Positions 1-8,487 of a DNA stretch of 64,000 bases are shown here, piece by piece. The notes under the pieces were generated by a model that saw only the letters and a program-made list of their open reading frames with translations, did not search any database and had not been told where the DNA came from. Where the stretch lies: NCBI RefSeq assembly GCF_900102075.1, contig NZ_FNAV01000007.1, positions 62,001 to 126,000 of the forward strand, in the 5' to 3' direction. Made by a program: the position numbers and the translations under genes. How positions within the stretch are numbered: the first letter of the stretch is position 1; every line of letters begins with the position of its first letter. This DNA is from Salipiger thiooxidans (GTDB lineage: Bacteria; Pseudomonadota; Alphaproteobacteria; Rhodobacterales; Rhodobacteraceae).

Positions 1-238
1 CGAAGAAATAGTCGATGTCCGCCCAGTCGTCGTCGGAGCGCGACAGCATCGCGACCTTGGTGGTCACGGCGACACCGCCGCCGATGCCGTCGATGTTGAT
101 CGCGTGGCCCGCGCCAAGCGCCGCCATCAGCACCTCGGCCAGAGACTCGCGGTCCTCGGGCAGGTCGGCTCGATTGAAGTACGGCCCGCGAGAGGTGCCG
201 CCGCGCATGAAGACAAAGGGAATGCCGGTCTGTGTCAT
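1..238 (-). CDS. PrpF/GalD-like isomerase, 3' part missing
   Basis: The minus strand from an ATG at 236-238 runs off the left edge, so about the first 79 residues are visible. They contain FMRGGTSRGPYF near the N-terminus and IDGIGGGVAVTTKVA around residues 48-62. These are hallmarks of the PrpF family, which includes 4-oxalomesaconate tautomerase (GalD) and the 2-methylaconitate isomerase PrpF. Such enzymes move a double bond in unsaturated tri- or dicarboxylates in the cytoplasm. The gene lies 18 bp downstream of the tctA stop in the same direction, so it is probably the last or a late gene of the tricarboxylate transport operon. That context suggests the imported acid is an aconitate- or oxalomesaconate-like compound (inference). 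GalD versus PrpF cannot be settled from this fragment. Confidence 0.8.
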   Translation of the reverse strand, partial: MTQTGIPFVFMRGGTSRGPYFNRADLPEDRESLAEVLMAALGAGHAINIDGIGGGVAVTTKVAMLSRSDDDWADIDYFF

Positions 239-256
239 GTCAGTGTCTCCGGACGG

Positions 257-2287
257 TCAGTGCAGCGGCCAGGGCAGATCGACCGCGTGCTGCAGAAGAC
301 CCGGCGGGAAGTCGCGGTTGAGGGCACCCGCCATCACGCACATCAGCGCGAGGCCGCAGGCCGTGAGGATCAGCGTCTTGGGCCAGGGGGCCTGGGCGCG
401 CACCCTCAGGAAGATGACGAGGAAGCCCGCCAGCGCGAGGATGAAGCCGACGAAATACGTCGCCGCGATCAGACCCGCGAACCAGGCCAGCGTACCCCAC
501 AGCCCGTAGGGCGCATCGGCATCCTCGCCCGAGGATTCCTTGTCGGCGAAGATCGTGTCGCCCTCGGGGCGCAAGATCATCTGCACCAGCAGGATCAGCA
601 GGGCGGCCAGCGTAATGCCTCCGATCACCAGCGGCACGATCTTGTCCGTCATGTTGTAATCGGGGATCGCGTTGGCGTTGATCAGAGCGGCCAGGACATA
701 GGCCATGATGACCATCAGGAAGACAATCGGTGCGCGCTTGGAGCCCGACTGCACGTCGCCCTCGGCCATGATGGTCTTGGCCTGCCGAAGACCCAGCACC
801 ACCGAGACGACCGTGATGATCAGCAGGGCGATGACGATCGGCGAGAAGATGTAGTCCATCCCGTCCTCGAACGACTTCCGGAAGCGGAACGACGCGATCT
901 GGAAGGCCTGGTTCGAGAATTTCTCGACCGGGTTGGACAGCACGAAGCCGATCAGGAAGGCCGGACGCGACCAGTCGAAGCGGCGCAGGAAGATGCCGAT
1001 CAGGCCGATGGCGAAGAGGGCGAGGATGTCCTCGAAGTTCTGCCCCGACTGGAAGGCCGCGAAGGCGATCAGCATGAACAGGAACGGCGCGAGGTAGGTG
1101 AAGCGGATGGTGGTCAGCTTGGCGATGCCGCCCGAGACGCCGATGCACAGAAGCGTGCCGACGACATTGGCCAGCGCCAGCAGCCAGACGATGGAATAGG
1201 TGATGTCGAGGTTGTCACGCAGCATGGCGGGGCCGACCTCGATGTCGCCCGATCCCAGCAGGGCGATGGCACCGATGAAGATCGCCATCGAGCCCGAACC
1301 GGGAATGCCGAACAGCAGCGTCGGAACCAGCCCGCCGCCCTCCTTGGCGTTGTTCGAGCTTTCCGGCCCGATCACGCCGCGGATCTCGCCCTTGCCGAAT
1401 TGCGACTTGTCCTTCGTGGTCTGGACAGCGTGGCCGTAGGCGATCCAGTCCACGACCGAGCCGCCGAGGCCGGGGATCACCCCCACCACGACGCCGATCA
1501 GCGAGCAGCGCACCGACAGCCACTTGTTGGCGAACCAATCGCGTACGCCGTCCATCCAGCCGGCCCCGAGGGCGGCATCCTTGGCGATGGAACGGTCCTG
1601 CCTCAGCAGGGACACGATCTCGGGCACGGCAAAGATACCCAGGCCCACGATCACCAGCTGCAGCCCGTCCGTCAGGTAGGGGAAGTCATAGCTGGCCATG
1701 CGCAACGAGCCGCCCGCATCGGCCACGCCGATGGTGCCGATCAGCATCCCGAGACCCGCCGCCGCGAGACCCTTCAGCGCAACGCGCCCTGCAAGCACGG
1801 CCACCATGGACAGGCCGAGGATCGAGATCATCAGCATTTCCGGCAGGCCGAAGGCCAGAACCAGAGGGCGCGCGACCACGATGAACAATGTCAGGAACAC
1901 CGCGCCGACGAGACCGCCGAAAAGCGAGGCGGTGAAGGCCGCCGACAGCGCCCGCGCCGCCTGACCCTTGCGCGCCAGCGGAAAGCCGTCGAGCACGGTG
2001 GCCTGGGATGCGGACGAGCCCGGAATGCCCATGAGCACGGAAGAGAACGTGTCCGAGGTCGGCACCACGGCCACCATGCCGATCATCAGCGCAAGACCCA
2101 GTACGGGTTCCATGCCGAACATGAAGGGCAGCAGCAGCGACAGCCCGGCGATGCCGCCGAGGCCGGGGAAAACGCCGACCGCAAGCCCCATGACCACGCC
2201 CAGGACCAGATAGCCCAGGACCAAAGGTTGCAGGATAAGCGCCCATGCGTCGGCAAGCGCCGGCAGGGCGGTCGCGAAGAGATCCAT
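257..2287 (-). CDS. tctA: Tripartite tricarboxylate transporter permease, TctA-TctB fusion
   Basis: This is the integral-membrane part of a TTT solute importer. The protein has 676 residues, whereas TctA proteins are usually about 500. The N-terminal ~500 residues show the two TctA glycine motifs, GVFPGLGG near residue 40 and GVIPGLGG near residue 275, with about ten hydrophobic helices. The last ~150 residues form a separate block of four hydrophobic segments after a short charged linker, typical of the small subunit TctB. No separate tctB is present in the locus, so the two membrane subunits appear fused. It lies between tctC upstream and a PrpF/GalD-like gene downstream. The start is the ATG following the 86-bp tctC-tctA gap. 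Confidence 0.88.
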   Translation of the reverse strand: MDLFATALPALADAWALILQPLVLGYLVLGVVMGLAVGVFPGLGGIAGLSLLLPFMFGMEPVLGLALMIGMVAVVPTSDTFSSVLMGIPGSSASQATVLDGFPLARKGQAARALSAAFTASLFGGLVGAVFLTLFIVVARPLVLAFGLPEMLMISILGLSMVAVLAGRVALKGLAAAGLGMLIGTIGVADAGGSLRMASYDFPYLTDGLQLVIVGLGIFAVPEIVSLLRQDRSIAKDAALGAGWMDGVRDWFANKWLSVRCSLIGVVVGVIPGLGGSVVDWIAYGHAVQTTKDKSQFGKGEIRGVIGPESSNNAKEGGGLVPTLLFGIPGSGSMAIFIGAIALLGSGDIEVGPAMLRDNLDITYSIVWLLALANVVGTLLCIGVSGGIAKLTTIRFTYLAPFLFMLIAFAAFQSGQNFEDILALFAIGLIGIFLRRFDWSRPAFLIGFVLSNPVEKFSNQAFQIASFRFRKSFEDGMDYIFSPIVIALLIITVVSVVLGLRQAKTIMAEGDVQSGSKRAPIVFLMVIMAYVLAALINANAIPDYNMTDKIVPLVIGGITLAALLILLVQMILRPEGDTIFADKESSGEDADAPYGLWGTLAWFAGLIAATYFVGFILALAGFLVIFLRVRAQAPWPKTLILTACGLALMCVMAGALNRDFPPGLLQHAVDLPWPLH

Positions 2288-2330
2288 CGCACCGTTCTTT
2301 CGGTTGAATGTTCAGAAAAGAAGAAAGGTT

Positions 2331-2362
2331 GCGGGCCCCCGGGGGAGGAGAAGAGGGCCCGC
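2331..2362 (-). terminator. Intercistronic hairpin between tctC and tctA
   Basis: In the 86-bp gap between tctC and tctA, GCGGGCCC at 2331-2338 pairs perfectly with GGGCCCGC at 2355-2362. Read on the minus strand the hairpin is followed by a pyrimidine-rich run (AACCTTTCTTCTTTTC). It could terminate part of the transcripts or protect the 3' end of the tctC message, giving more binding protein than permease. The function is inferred from position only. Confidence 0.55.
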
Positions 2363-2373
2363 TGGCGCGTCGA

Positions 2374-3450
2374 TTACTTGATCGTCACGCCGTAGGAGTC
2401 CTTGAGCCAGTCGATGACATAGGCCTTGGCCTCGGGGGTCACCGTGGTCGCCTCCTTGGTGGCCTTCGCCGCGCCCTCGCCGACGAACATCGGGTATTCA
2501 CCGACTTCGTTCGACGAGATCTCGGCAAAGTCGGGGCGTGCGCGCACGGCTTCGAAGGCCGCGACATAGGTGTCGATCACGTCCTGCGGGCTGCCCTTGG
2601 GCAGGAAGGCGATCTTCTGCGACGGGTAGCCCGAGATGAAGAAGGCCTTCCACGCTTCCCAGGCCACGCCTTCGGTCTCGCAGCCATCGGTGGCGGCGCA
2701 GACCTCCTTGAAGGACGGCATGTCCGGGAAGGTAGGATCGCGCACGATGTTGCCATCCTCGTCCAGCGCGCCCCAGCTCATCATCGGCACGGCGGTTCCG
2801 GCCGCGACCAGATCGGCGGCGCCGGACAGGTAGCCGGACGAGGTCTGGTAGTCGATGGTCGCCTCGCCGCGCTCGAACATCAGGCGGCCGTCACCGCGGC
2901 CCTTGATGCCGAACACCGGCTCCACGTTCATGCCCAGCAGTTTCCATGCCAGCAGCGGCACCAGGTCGAGCCCGGTGGCCCCCTGCGAGCCGAAGATCAG
3001 GTCGACATCCTGAAGCCCGTTCGCCGAACCGTCGAACTTTGCCCCGTCTTCCGGGTTCAGGTAGGCGACGCCGCCGGTGCCGGTCGCCATGACCGGGATC
3101 CAGTCGTTGTAGTCGTAGCGCACGCGCGGATCGTCGAGCAGATAGGGGAACTGGGTCGAGCCGGACGAGCCGAACAGCATCGTGCCGTCCTTGTGCTCCT
3201 GCTCCTGGAACCAGTTGGCCCCTTTGGTCGATCCCGCACCGGGCATGAATTTCACCACGACGGTCGGGTTGCCGGGCAGCTCCTGGGACAGAAGCGGAGC
3301 GAAGAAGTTCGCCCACTTGGCCGATCCGCCGGTTTCCGAGAACGGGATCACCCATTCGATCGTCTTTCCGGAAAAGTCGACTTCGGCCAGCGCCGGGCCG
3401 CTCAGAAGGGCGAGGGCTGCAGCCGAGGCGGCAAGGGTCTTGATGGTCAT
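2374..3450 (-). CDS. tctC: Tricarboxylate transporter substrate-binding protein (TctC/Bug family)
   Basis: This is a periplasmic binding protein of 358 residues. An N-terminal signal peptide of about 22 residues ends at SGPALA-E. The mature part starts with the Bug-type strand V-x-F-S-G-K-T-I-E-W and continues with GGSAKWANFF and the KFMPGAGSTKGANWF segment that forms the carboxylate pocket in Bug proteins. It is the first gene of the minus-strand unit tctC-tctAB-prpF-like and is divergent from tctD-tctE, whose products probably sense the same substrate. It is slightly longer than the usual ~320 residues, and the ligand cannot be deduced. Confidence 0.88.
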   Translation of the reverse strand: MTIKTLAASAAALALLSGPALAEVDFSGKTIEWVIPFSETGGSAKWANFFAPLLSQELPGNPTVVVKFMPGAGSTKGANWFQEQEHKDGTMLFGSSGSTQFPYLLDDPRVRYDYNDWIPVMATGTGGVAYLNPEDGAKFDGSANGLQDVDLIFGSQGATGLDLVPLLAWKLLGMNVEPVFGIKGRGDGRLMFERGEATIDYQTSSGYLSGAADLVAAGTAVPMMSWGALDEDGNIVRDPTFPDMPSFKEVCAATDGCETEGVAWEAWKAFFISGYPSQKIAFLPKGSPQDVIDTYVAAFEAVRARPDFAEISSNEVGEYPMFVGEGAAKATKEATTVTPEAKAYVIDWLKDSYGVTIK

Positions 3451-3515
3451 TGGTATCCTCCCGTAGACCTTTTTACGCCGGACAGGCGCCCGACGCTGAA
3501 AGCGTTACTTGTGCA

Positions 3516-3530
3516 AGGGAATGATTCCCT
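3516..3530. promoter_or_regulatory. 15-bp perfect palindrome in the tctC/tctD divergent promoter
   Basis: AGGGAATGATTCCCT is an exact palindrome around a central G, in the 147-bp region between the divergent tctC and tctD starts, 66 bp from tctC. A perfect 15-mer here is a good operator candidate, perhaps for TctD or an unlinked regulator. Nothing in the sequence identifies the protein. Confidence 0.5.
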
Positions 3531-3560
3531 CCTCCAACGGCAGCAACATGCTGTACAAAC

Positions 3561-3577
3561 CTTGCGTGAAACTTGCG
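3561..3577 (+). promoter_or_regulatory. Direct repeats CTTGCG, 11 bp apart, upstream of tctD
   Basis: CTTGCG occurs at 3561-3566 and again at 3572-3577, one helical turn apart, about 20 bp before the tctD start codon. OmpR-family regulators usually bind tandem direct repeats of about this spacing, so this may be the TctD box for autoregulation and for the divergent tctC operon (inference). Confidence 0.45.
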
Positions 3578-3597
3578 CATCCCGATAAAGGCATCTC

Positions 3598-4269
3598 ATG
3601 CGAATTGCCGTCATCGAAGACAACGAGGCCCTGGCGCACGGGATCGCGTTCCGTTTGCGGGATCGTGGCCACTCCGTCGATCTGCTGAATGACGGCGCCG
3701 AGGCGGATGCCTTCCTTGCGCAGGAGGGGGCAGATCTGGTGGTACTTGATCTGAACCTGCCGCACATGGACGGCCTTGCCGTTCTGCGCGCCATGCGTCG
3801 CCGCGGCGACGGCACCCCGGTGATCCTTTTGACCGCGCGGTCCGAGACGGCGGAACGTGTGGCGGGGCTGGATGCGGGGGCGGACGATTACCTGACCAAG
3901 CCGTTCGAGATGGACGAGCTCGAGGCCCGCCTGCGCGCCATGGCCCGGCGCAAGGACCTGGAATTTGCGGCGCGCGAGAGGCTGGGGGCGCTGATCTTCG
4001 ACCGCAACGCCCGGCAGCTCTTCCAGGACGGGACGCCGCTCGACATCCCCCGAAAGGAGATCGCGACGCTGGAATGCCTGCTGGAACGCAGCGGACGCAT
4101 CGTGTCCAAGGCGCAGCTGATCAGCCATGTCTACGGCACGGGGTCGGACACCGACGAAACCGCGATCGAGCCGCATGTCTCGCGGCTGCGCAAGCGGCTC
4201 GAACCGTTCGGCATCCGGATCAAGACGGCGCGCGGGCTGGGTTACATGCTGGACGTCAATGTCGGCTAG
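3598..4269 (+). CDS. tctD: OmpR-family response regulator, TctD-like
   Basis: The protein has 223 residues. Its N-terminal receiver domain carries the phospho-acceptor aspartate in VVLDLNLPHMDG (about D51), the conserved Thr/Ser segment ILLTARSE and the lysine in YLTKPF (about K101). The C-terminal half is a winged helix with SRLRKRLEPFGIRIKTARGLGYML. It forms a two-component system with the kinase encoded by the next gene, which starts 11 bp before this stop codon. Its location divergent from the TTT transporter operon supports a role in inducing tctC-tctAB when the tricarboxylate is present outside the cell. Confidence 0.88.
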   Translation: MRIAVIEDNEALAHGIAFRLRDRGHSVDLLNDGAEADAFLAQEGADLVVLDLNLPHMDGLAVLRAMRRRGDGTPVILLTARSETAERVAGLDAGADDYLTKPFEMDELEARLRAMARRKDLEFAARERLGALIFDRNARQLFQDGTPLDIPRKEIATLECLLERSGRIVSKAQLISHVYGTGSDTDETAIEPHVSRLRKRLEPFGIRIKTARGLGYMLDVNVG

Positions 4270-5641
4270 TCGGCGCAGGACGACGCCGCGAAGGGCGATC
4301 TCGCTGCGGCTCAGGCTGTTCCTGGTGATCCTGCCGCCGTTGTTCGCCGTATCCATCCTGCTGGGGATCTGGCGGTTCCATGCCGCGCAGGAAACCTCTG
4401 AAGAACTGTTCGACCGCAGCCTCCTGGCCGCGGCGCTGGCCATTTCGCGGGACGTGGCGATTTCGGACGGCGATGCCCTGTCGCCCAGCACCCGCAGCTT
4501 CATCTCGGATGCCGGGGGCGGGGAAATCTTTTATCACGTCACCGGGCCGGGGGGGTATTACGTCACGGGCTATGCCTATCCTCCGCGCGCCGGCGCCGCC
4601 CTGCAAAGCGATCTTCCCAGCTACTATATGGCCGATTACCGGGGCGAAAAGATGCGCGTGCTGCGGATGACCGAGACCCGCACCATCGCCAACCTCTCGG
4701 GCGAAACCGTGGTGACCGTCTGGCAGCGCGTGAGCGACCGCCAGGGGTTCGCGCAGGAGCTGGCTCTGCGGGCCATCGGCCTGATGGCCGGGCTGATGGC
4801 GGCGCTGGCGCTGTTGATCTGGTTCGGGGTTCAGGTCGGGCTGCGGCCTCTCAACGACCTGCAGGAGGCGATCCGCAGACGCTCGCCGGACGATCTGGGC
4901 CGGATCCGGCGCCCGGTGCCCAAGGAGGTCGCAGGGGTGGTCGCCACGCTCAACCGCCTGTTCGGGCAGGTGCAGGACAGCATCGAGGCGCACCAGGTCT
5001 TCATCTCGGATGCCGCGCACCAGCTGCGCAATCCCGCGGCCGCCCTGATGGCGCTGGCAGAGACCCTTCCGGATGTCACCGACGAGACCGAGCGCGCCGC
5101 CCGGCAGGCAGAGCTGATCGCGGCGGCGCGTTCCTCGGCCCGTCTGACCAACCAGCTGCTCCAGCTCGAACGCCTGCGCTACGGCGACACCGACACATGG
5201 CAGCGGTTCGACCTGAACGATGTCATCGAAGAGGCGTGTCAGGCGCTGGCGCCCGCCGCCCTGATGCGCGACCTCGACTTTTCGCTGGAGCGCTCCGCCG
5301 AGCCTCTTCCGGTCGAGGCAGACCCGGTCCTGATCGGCGAGGCGATGACCAATCTCGTGGACAACGCGCTGCGCCATGGCGGCGACGGGATGACCCGGAT
5401 CACCGTCAGGACCGCGCTGAGCGATGCGGGCGTCGCGGTCACCGTGCAGGACGACGGGATCGGCATTCCCGCAGACCAGTCAGAGGCCGCGTTCCGCCGG
5501 TTCTCGCAGCTACGCAACGGCGAGGGCACCGGCCTGGGCCTGTCCATCGTCGAACAGGTCGTGCGCAGACATCACGGCAGCGTGCAACTGCTGGAGTGCG
5601 ACGCAGGCACGACCATCCGCATCGAATTGCCGCGAGCGTAA
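4259..5641 (+). CDS. tctE: Sensor histidine kinase, TctE-like
   Basis: This is a 460-residue membrane kinase partnering TctD. The chosen ATG overlaps the tctD stop; in-frame codons further upstream lie inside tctD. A basic N-terminus leads to a first membrane helix (LFLVILPPLFAVSILLGI), then a periplasmic sensor region of about 130 residues and a second helix near residues 175-195. The H-box ISDAAHQLRNP places the phosphorylated histidine at about residue 254. The ATP-binding part has the N-box NLVDNALRHGG, the G1 box QDDGIGIP and a G2 box GTGLGLSIV. All catalytic boxes are intact. Confidence 0.88.
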   Translation: MSASRRRTTPRRAISLRLRLFLVILPPLFAVSILLGIWRFHAAQETSEELFDRSLLAAALAISRDVAISDGDALSPSTRSFISDAGGGEIFYHVTGPGGYYVTGYAYPPRAGAALQSDLPSYYMADYRGEKMRVLRMTETRTIANLSGETVVTVWQRVSDRQGFAQELALRAIGLMAGLMAALALLIWFGVQVGLRPLNDLQEAIRRRSPDDLGRIRRPVPKEVAGVVATLNRLFGQVQDSIEAHQVFISDAAHQLRNPAAALMALAETLPDVTDETERAARQAELIAAARSSARLTNQLLQLERLRYGDTDTWQRFDLNDVIEEACQALAPAALMRDLDFSLERSAEPLPVEADPVLIGEAMTNLVDNALRHGGDGMTRITVRTALSDAGVAVTVQDDGIGIPADQSEAAFRRFSQLRNGEGTGLGLSIVEQVVRRHHGSVQLLECDAGTTIRIELPRA

Positions 5642-5921
5642 CGGGCGCGGGTCCATTCTCAACGGCGCCTGATCGTGGAAACGGCGGTACAAGACTGGTC
5701 CGCAGCGGCGGCGGGATCAGCCTGCTTGCGATCGTGGTCAGGCCACAAGGTGTTCAGCGCTGCATCCCACCCCATCGCAGCGCCCGGCCGGCAGCCGCGA
5801 TGGGGCTCAAGTGGCAGATCGGAGACACACCCGACTCGGACGGGGTGGATGCCCCCGCCCGACGGCATCTAGATGTGCCAAGAGGGTGATGCTGACGTCA
5901 CCACAGGGAGAGGAGGCCTCC

Positions 5922-6575
5922 ATGGATGAGACCAGAACCGTCGGCGTCGACCTGGCAAAGCAGGTCTTCCTGAGTCTTGGCGCGACGTCGGACGGGCGCG
6001 CGGGTTTCCGCAAGAAGCTGTCCGGGTCACAATCCGCGAAGGTCAGGTCAGCGCTGCCGCCCTGCATCGTGGCCGTGGAGGCCTGCGCGGCAGCGCACTA
6101 TTCGGACCGGGAACTCGCCCGGCTCGGCGATGACATACGGCTCATCCCGCCCGTCTGTTTCAGACCCTTCGTGAGGCGTCGAAACTCCACCTCAGACCTG
6201 CCCCCCGATGGCCACGGGGGATCACCCCGTCAGCGGCGTCGAAATGACACCAGATCCTCGGACACGAACGATCGCTCCGGGTAAGGGCAACGCCAACGTC
6301 GAGCGCCCTGCCCTTCGCCCGGAAGAAGATTACCAGTACGTTGTCCGACACCTGAGGCGGCTCTGTCTTAACCGGATCGCGCGACTGGGAGCCGAGATCG
6401 AAAAGCTGGACAAGCGCATCATCGCCGCCACGAAGGAAAACGGGGTGGCCCGCAGGCGTCAGACCATGCCTGTGATCGGCCCGGTCTGCGCGATGGCGAT
6501 TACCGGCTTCGCATCGGACATGCATGAGTTCCGACGAGAGCGCGACATGCCGGCCTTCGCGGCCGAGCGGATCAT
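5922..6575 (+). pseudogene. Degraded IS110/IS1111-family transposase
   Basis: From the ATG at 5922, about 90 codons read as the N-terminal RuvC-like DEDD domain of IS110 transposases (GVDLAKQVF, then VEACAAAHY and IRLIPP). The frame is then lost around 6190. A second frame from about 6300 resumes with the C-terminal transposase_20 domain (MPVIGPVCAMAITGF). The middle of the protein is missing and the reading changes frame, so the gene is dead. It runs directly into IS256-type sequence at about 6575. The 280 bp between tctE and this relic show no recognisable gene. Confidence 0.75.
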
Positions 6576-7150
6576 GGACGTGGAGATAGACGCCCGAGCC
6601 GGTGCCGCGAAGGGCGTTCCCTCTCCACTGCGGGAGGATCAGGGGGACGGTTACCGGGACACTCGTGCCGGGCGGATCGCGCTGGAAATCCCGAAGCTTG
6701 GAAAGGGGAGCTGACTGCCCAGCTTCCCGGCACCACGACGGACGGCTGAGAAGGCGCTGGTGGCGGTGATCCAGGAGGCCTGCGCCCACGGGGTCTTTCC
6801 GCCCTTTGTAGGCGATCTGGTGAAGGCGGTGGGGTGAGGAGGATCAGAGGATCGTCCGGTGGACGGTCCCCCCGACGAACGCGGCTTGTGGCAGAGCCAG
6901 GTCAGTCGCCTTTGTGGCGCAATCGACGAGCGGGTGAATGCACTCGTCTCCCGCCCGCCCGAAGGCGCCCGGCCCTGCCTCCGGCTCGACGCGACCTGCG
7001 TGGAACTGCGCAAGAGTGGGCGGATCATCACCCGCGCCGCGATCATGGCGGTAGCTGTGAACGGGGACGGCAAGCGCGAAGGTCTCGGCATCGCGACCGG
7101 CCCATCCGAAGCGTGCGAGGGGAAAACGGCCCCCGGACCGATTTCCTCGC
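6576..7150 (+). pseudogene. Degraded IS256-family transposase, N-terminal half
   Basis: The translation shows TRAGRIALEIPKLGKGS, then APRRTAEKALVAVIQEA, SQVSRLCGAIDERVNAL and LRLDATCVELRKSGRI, the order found in IS256 (mutator-type) transposases. The DATxV segment normally carries the first catalytic Asp. In-frame stop codons at 6712-6714 and 6835-6837 and a frame loss after about 7130 show it is inactive. The element is cut by IS5-type sequence near 7150. The matching C-terminal half of such a transposase appears at 14.1 kb in the same orientation. Confidence 0.75.
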
Positions 7151-7400
7151 GGCGTTGTTGCAGAACTCTGTCTGCGAAGGCCTCACATCGTGAATCCATG
7201 CGGTTAGACGAGGTGCATGAGCAAGCCTGCAGCCGCCCGATAGCGCATGACGAACTGGTCGAGCTACACGGCTTCGCTTCGCAATCGCGGGTCGCTACGG
7301 ATCTGGCTGGACAAGGAGTTGACTTGGCTCGCGGCGCATGACGGCAACCCCGGCCGCCCCGCGTTGTTCTCGGATGCGGCGATCCGGTTTTGTCTGTCCA
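7151..7400 (+). pseudogene. Truncated IS5-family element
   Basis: GGCGTTGTTGCAGAAC at about 7153 resembles the terminal repeat of IS5-group elements. An ATG at 7217 starts MSKPAAAR, then a TAG stop at 7241-7243 interrupts the frame, which continues as MTNWSSYTASLRNRG, LRIWLDKELTWLA and GRPALFSDAAIRFCLS. This is the N-terminus of IS5/IS1031-type transposases. Similarity ends at about 7400 and the catalytic C-terminal domain is absent. The element inserted into, or recombined with, the IS256 relic on its left. Confidence 0.7.
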
Positions 7401-7494
7401 CTGCCCGGCATCAGGTTTCTCGGCGATGGAGAGTGACAGGCGCGGCAATCAGGACGCTTGCGGATTCGCGCATCGCTGGTATGCAGGTCCGGCC

Positions 7495-7851
7495 ATGCAG
7501 GTTTCGATGCGGTTCATCCCCTTCTGCGCGCTGATCGCGCTGCTGTTCGTCGCCCTCGCGACGTCAGGCTTCGCGCATCGTTTCGCATCTCCGGGAGAGC
7601 AGGCCGCGCTGGTCTACGCGCAGACCTTCGGGCTCGATGCGGAAGACATCTGCGGTGGAGCGGACATGGATGCGGGCAAGACCTGCGACGCCTGCCGCCT
7701 GCACGCGGCGATGAGCCTGCAGGAACCCTCCGTCACGCTGATCCTTGCCGAACTATCGCTCGATCCGGCCGAGTGGACGTCACCGCCGCCGGTGCTTCAT
7801 GATGTTGCGGCGGTCCCGCTGCGTCCTTCGAGGGCACCTCCGGTCGCCTGA
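7495..7851 (+). CDS. Small secreted/membrane-anchored Cys-containing protein, DUF2946-like
   Basis: The protein has 118 residues. The start is placed at 7495; a second ATG at 7507 is equally possible. A hydrophobic segment (FIPFCALIALLFVALATSGFAH) looks like a signal peptide or anchor. The mature part has a cysteine pair-like stretch, ICGG followed 12 residues later by CDACRLHA, resembling the metal-associated CxxC/H pattern of DUF2946 proteins found beside copper chaperones. It stands immediately upstream of a PCu(A)C gene, so a role in periplasmic copper handling is likely. The family assignment is tentative and no enzymatic motif is visible. Confidence 0.55.
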   Translation: MQVSMRFIPFCALIALLFVALATSGFAHRFASPGEQAALVYAQTFGLDAEDICGGADMDAGKTCDACRLHAAMSLQEPSVTLILAELSLDPAEWTSPPPVLHDVAAVPLRPSRAPPVA

Positions 7852-8025
7852 CCCCGGCGGCAGGATGCGCTTCCGCGTCGCTGCCTGACGGTGTCCCCCA
7901 GCAAACCGGCTTTCGCGCCGGCTTCTGCAGTCGTCACCCCCCTTTTCCGCCTTGTCGCACCGCGCGTCCTGCACCGCGGGGCTCCAATCGACCGGCTCTG
8001 CCGGCCACTCCAGACGAGGACCGCC

Positions 8026-8484
8026 ATGAAACGCGCCCTGACCCTGATCTTCCTTGCCCTGGCCACACCCCTGGCCGCTCATGACACCACTGCGGGAAGC
8101 CTGCACATCGACCATCCCTGGATACCGGTGCCGACCGCCACGGCGAAATCCGCCGCCGGTTACATGGTCATCACCAACCGAGGCCACGAGGCCGACGAAC
8201 TGGTCGAAGTCCACTCCGCATTTGCCGATCAGACCATGCTGCACACCACCGAACATGCGGATGGCGTTGCGAAGATGACCCACATCATGAGCCTTCCCAT
8301 CGCCCCGGGCGAAACCGTGACCCTGGAGCCCGATGGCCTGCATGTCATGTTCATGGGCCTTCAGGGCAAGACCGCCGAGGGCGACTTGATCCCGGCCACG
8401 CTGGTCTTCCGCAACGCGGGCGAGGTCGCGGTCGAGTTTGCCGTGGATGCAATGGACGATCATCCGGACCATTCCGGCCACTGA
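8026..8484 (+). CDS. Periplasmic copper chaperone PCu(A)C
   Basis: The protein has 152 residues. It has an 18-residue signal peptide ending at PLAA-H, so the mature protein begins with a histidine that could ligate copper. The PCu(A)C domain follows, with the Met/His ligand set in MLHTTEH, VAKM, HIM and LHVMFM. This family delivers Cu(I) to the CuA/CuB centres of cytochrome oxidase in the periplasm. The C-terminus ends in a short His/Asp tail (DDHPDHSGH), a further possible metal site. It sits in a run with DUF2946-like and PepSY genes, consistent with a copper/iron acquisition island. Confidence 0.88.
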   Translation: MKRALTLIFLALATPLAAHDTTAGSLHIDHPWIPVPTATAKSAAGYMVITNRGHEADELVEVHSAFADQTMLHTTEHADGVAKMTHIMSLPIAPGETVTLEPDGLHVMFMGLQGKTAEGDLIPATLVFRNAGEVAVEFAVDAMDDHPDHSGH

Positions 8485-8487
8485 TCC

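Noticed and set aside
104-2395. 763-codon plus-strand open frame opposite the tctA gene
   Set aside because: It is the mirror of a GC-rich real gene: the product is dominated by Arg, His, Gln, Asp and Gly with no domain, while the minus strand encodes a clear TctA permease.
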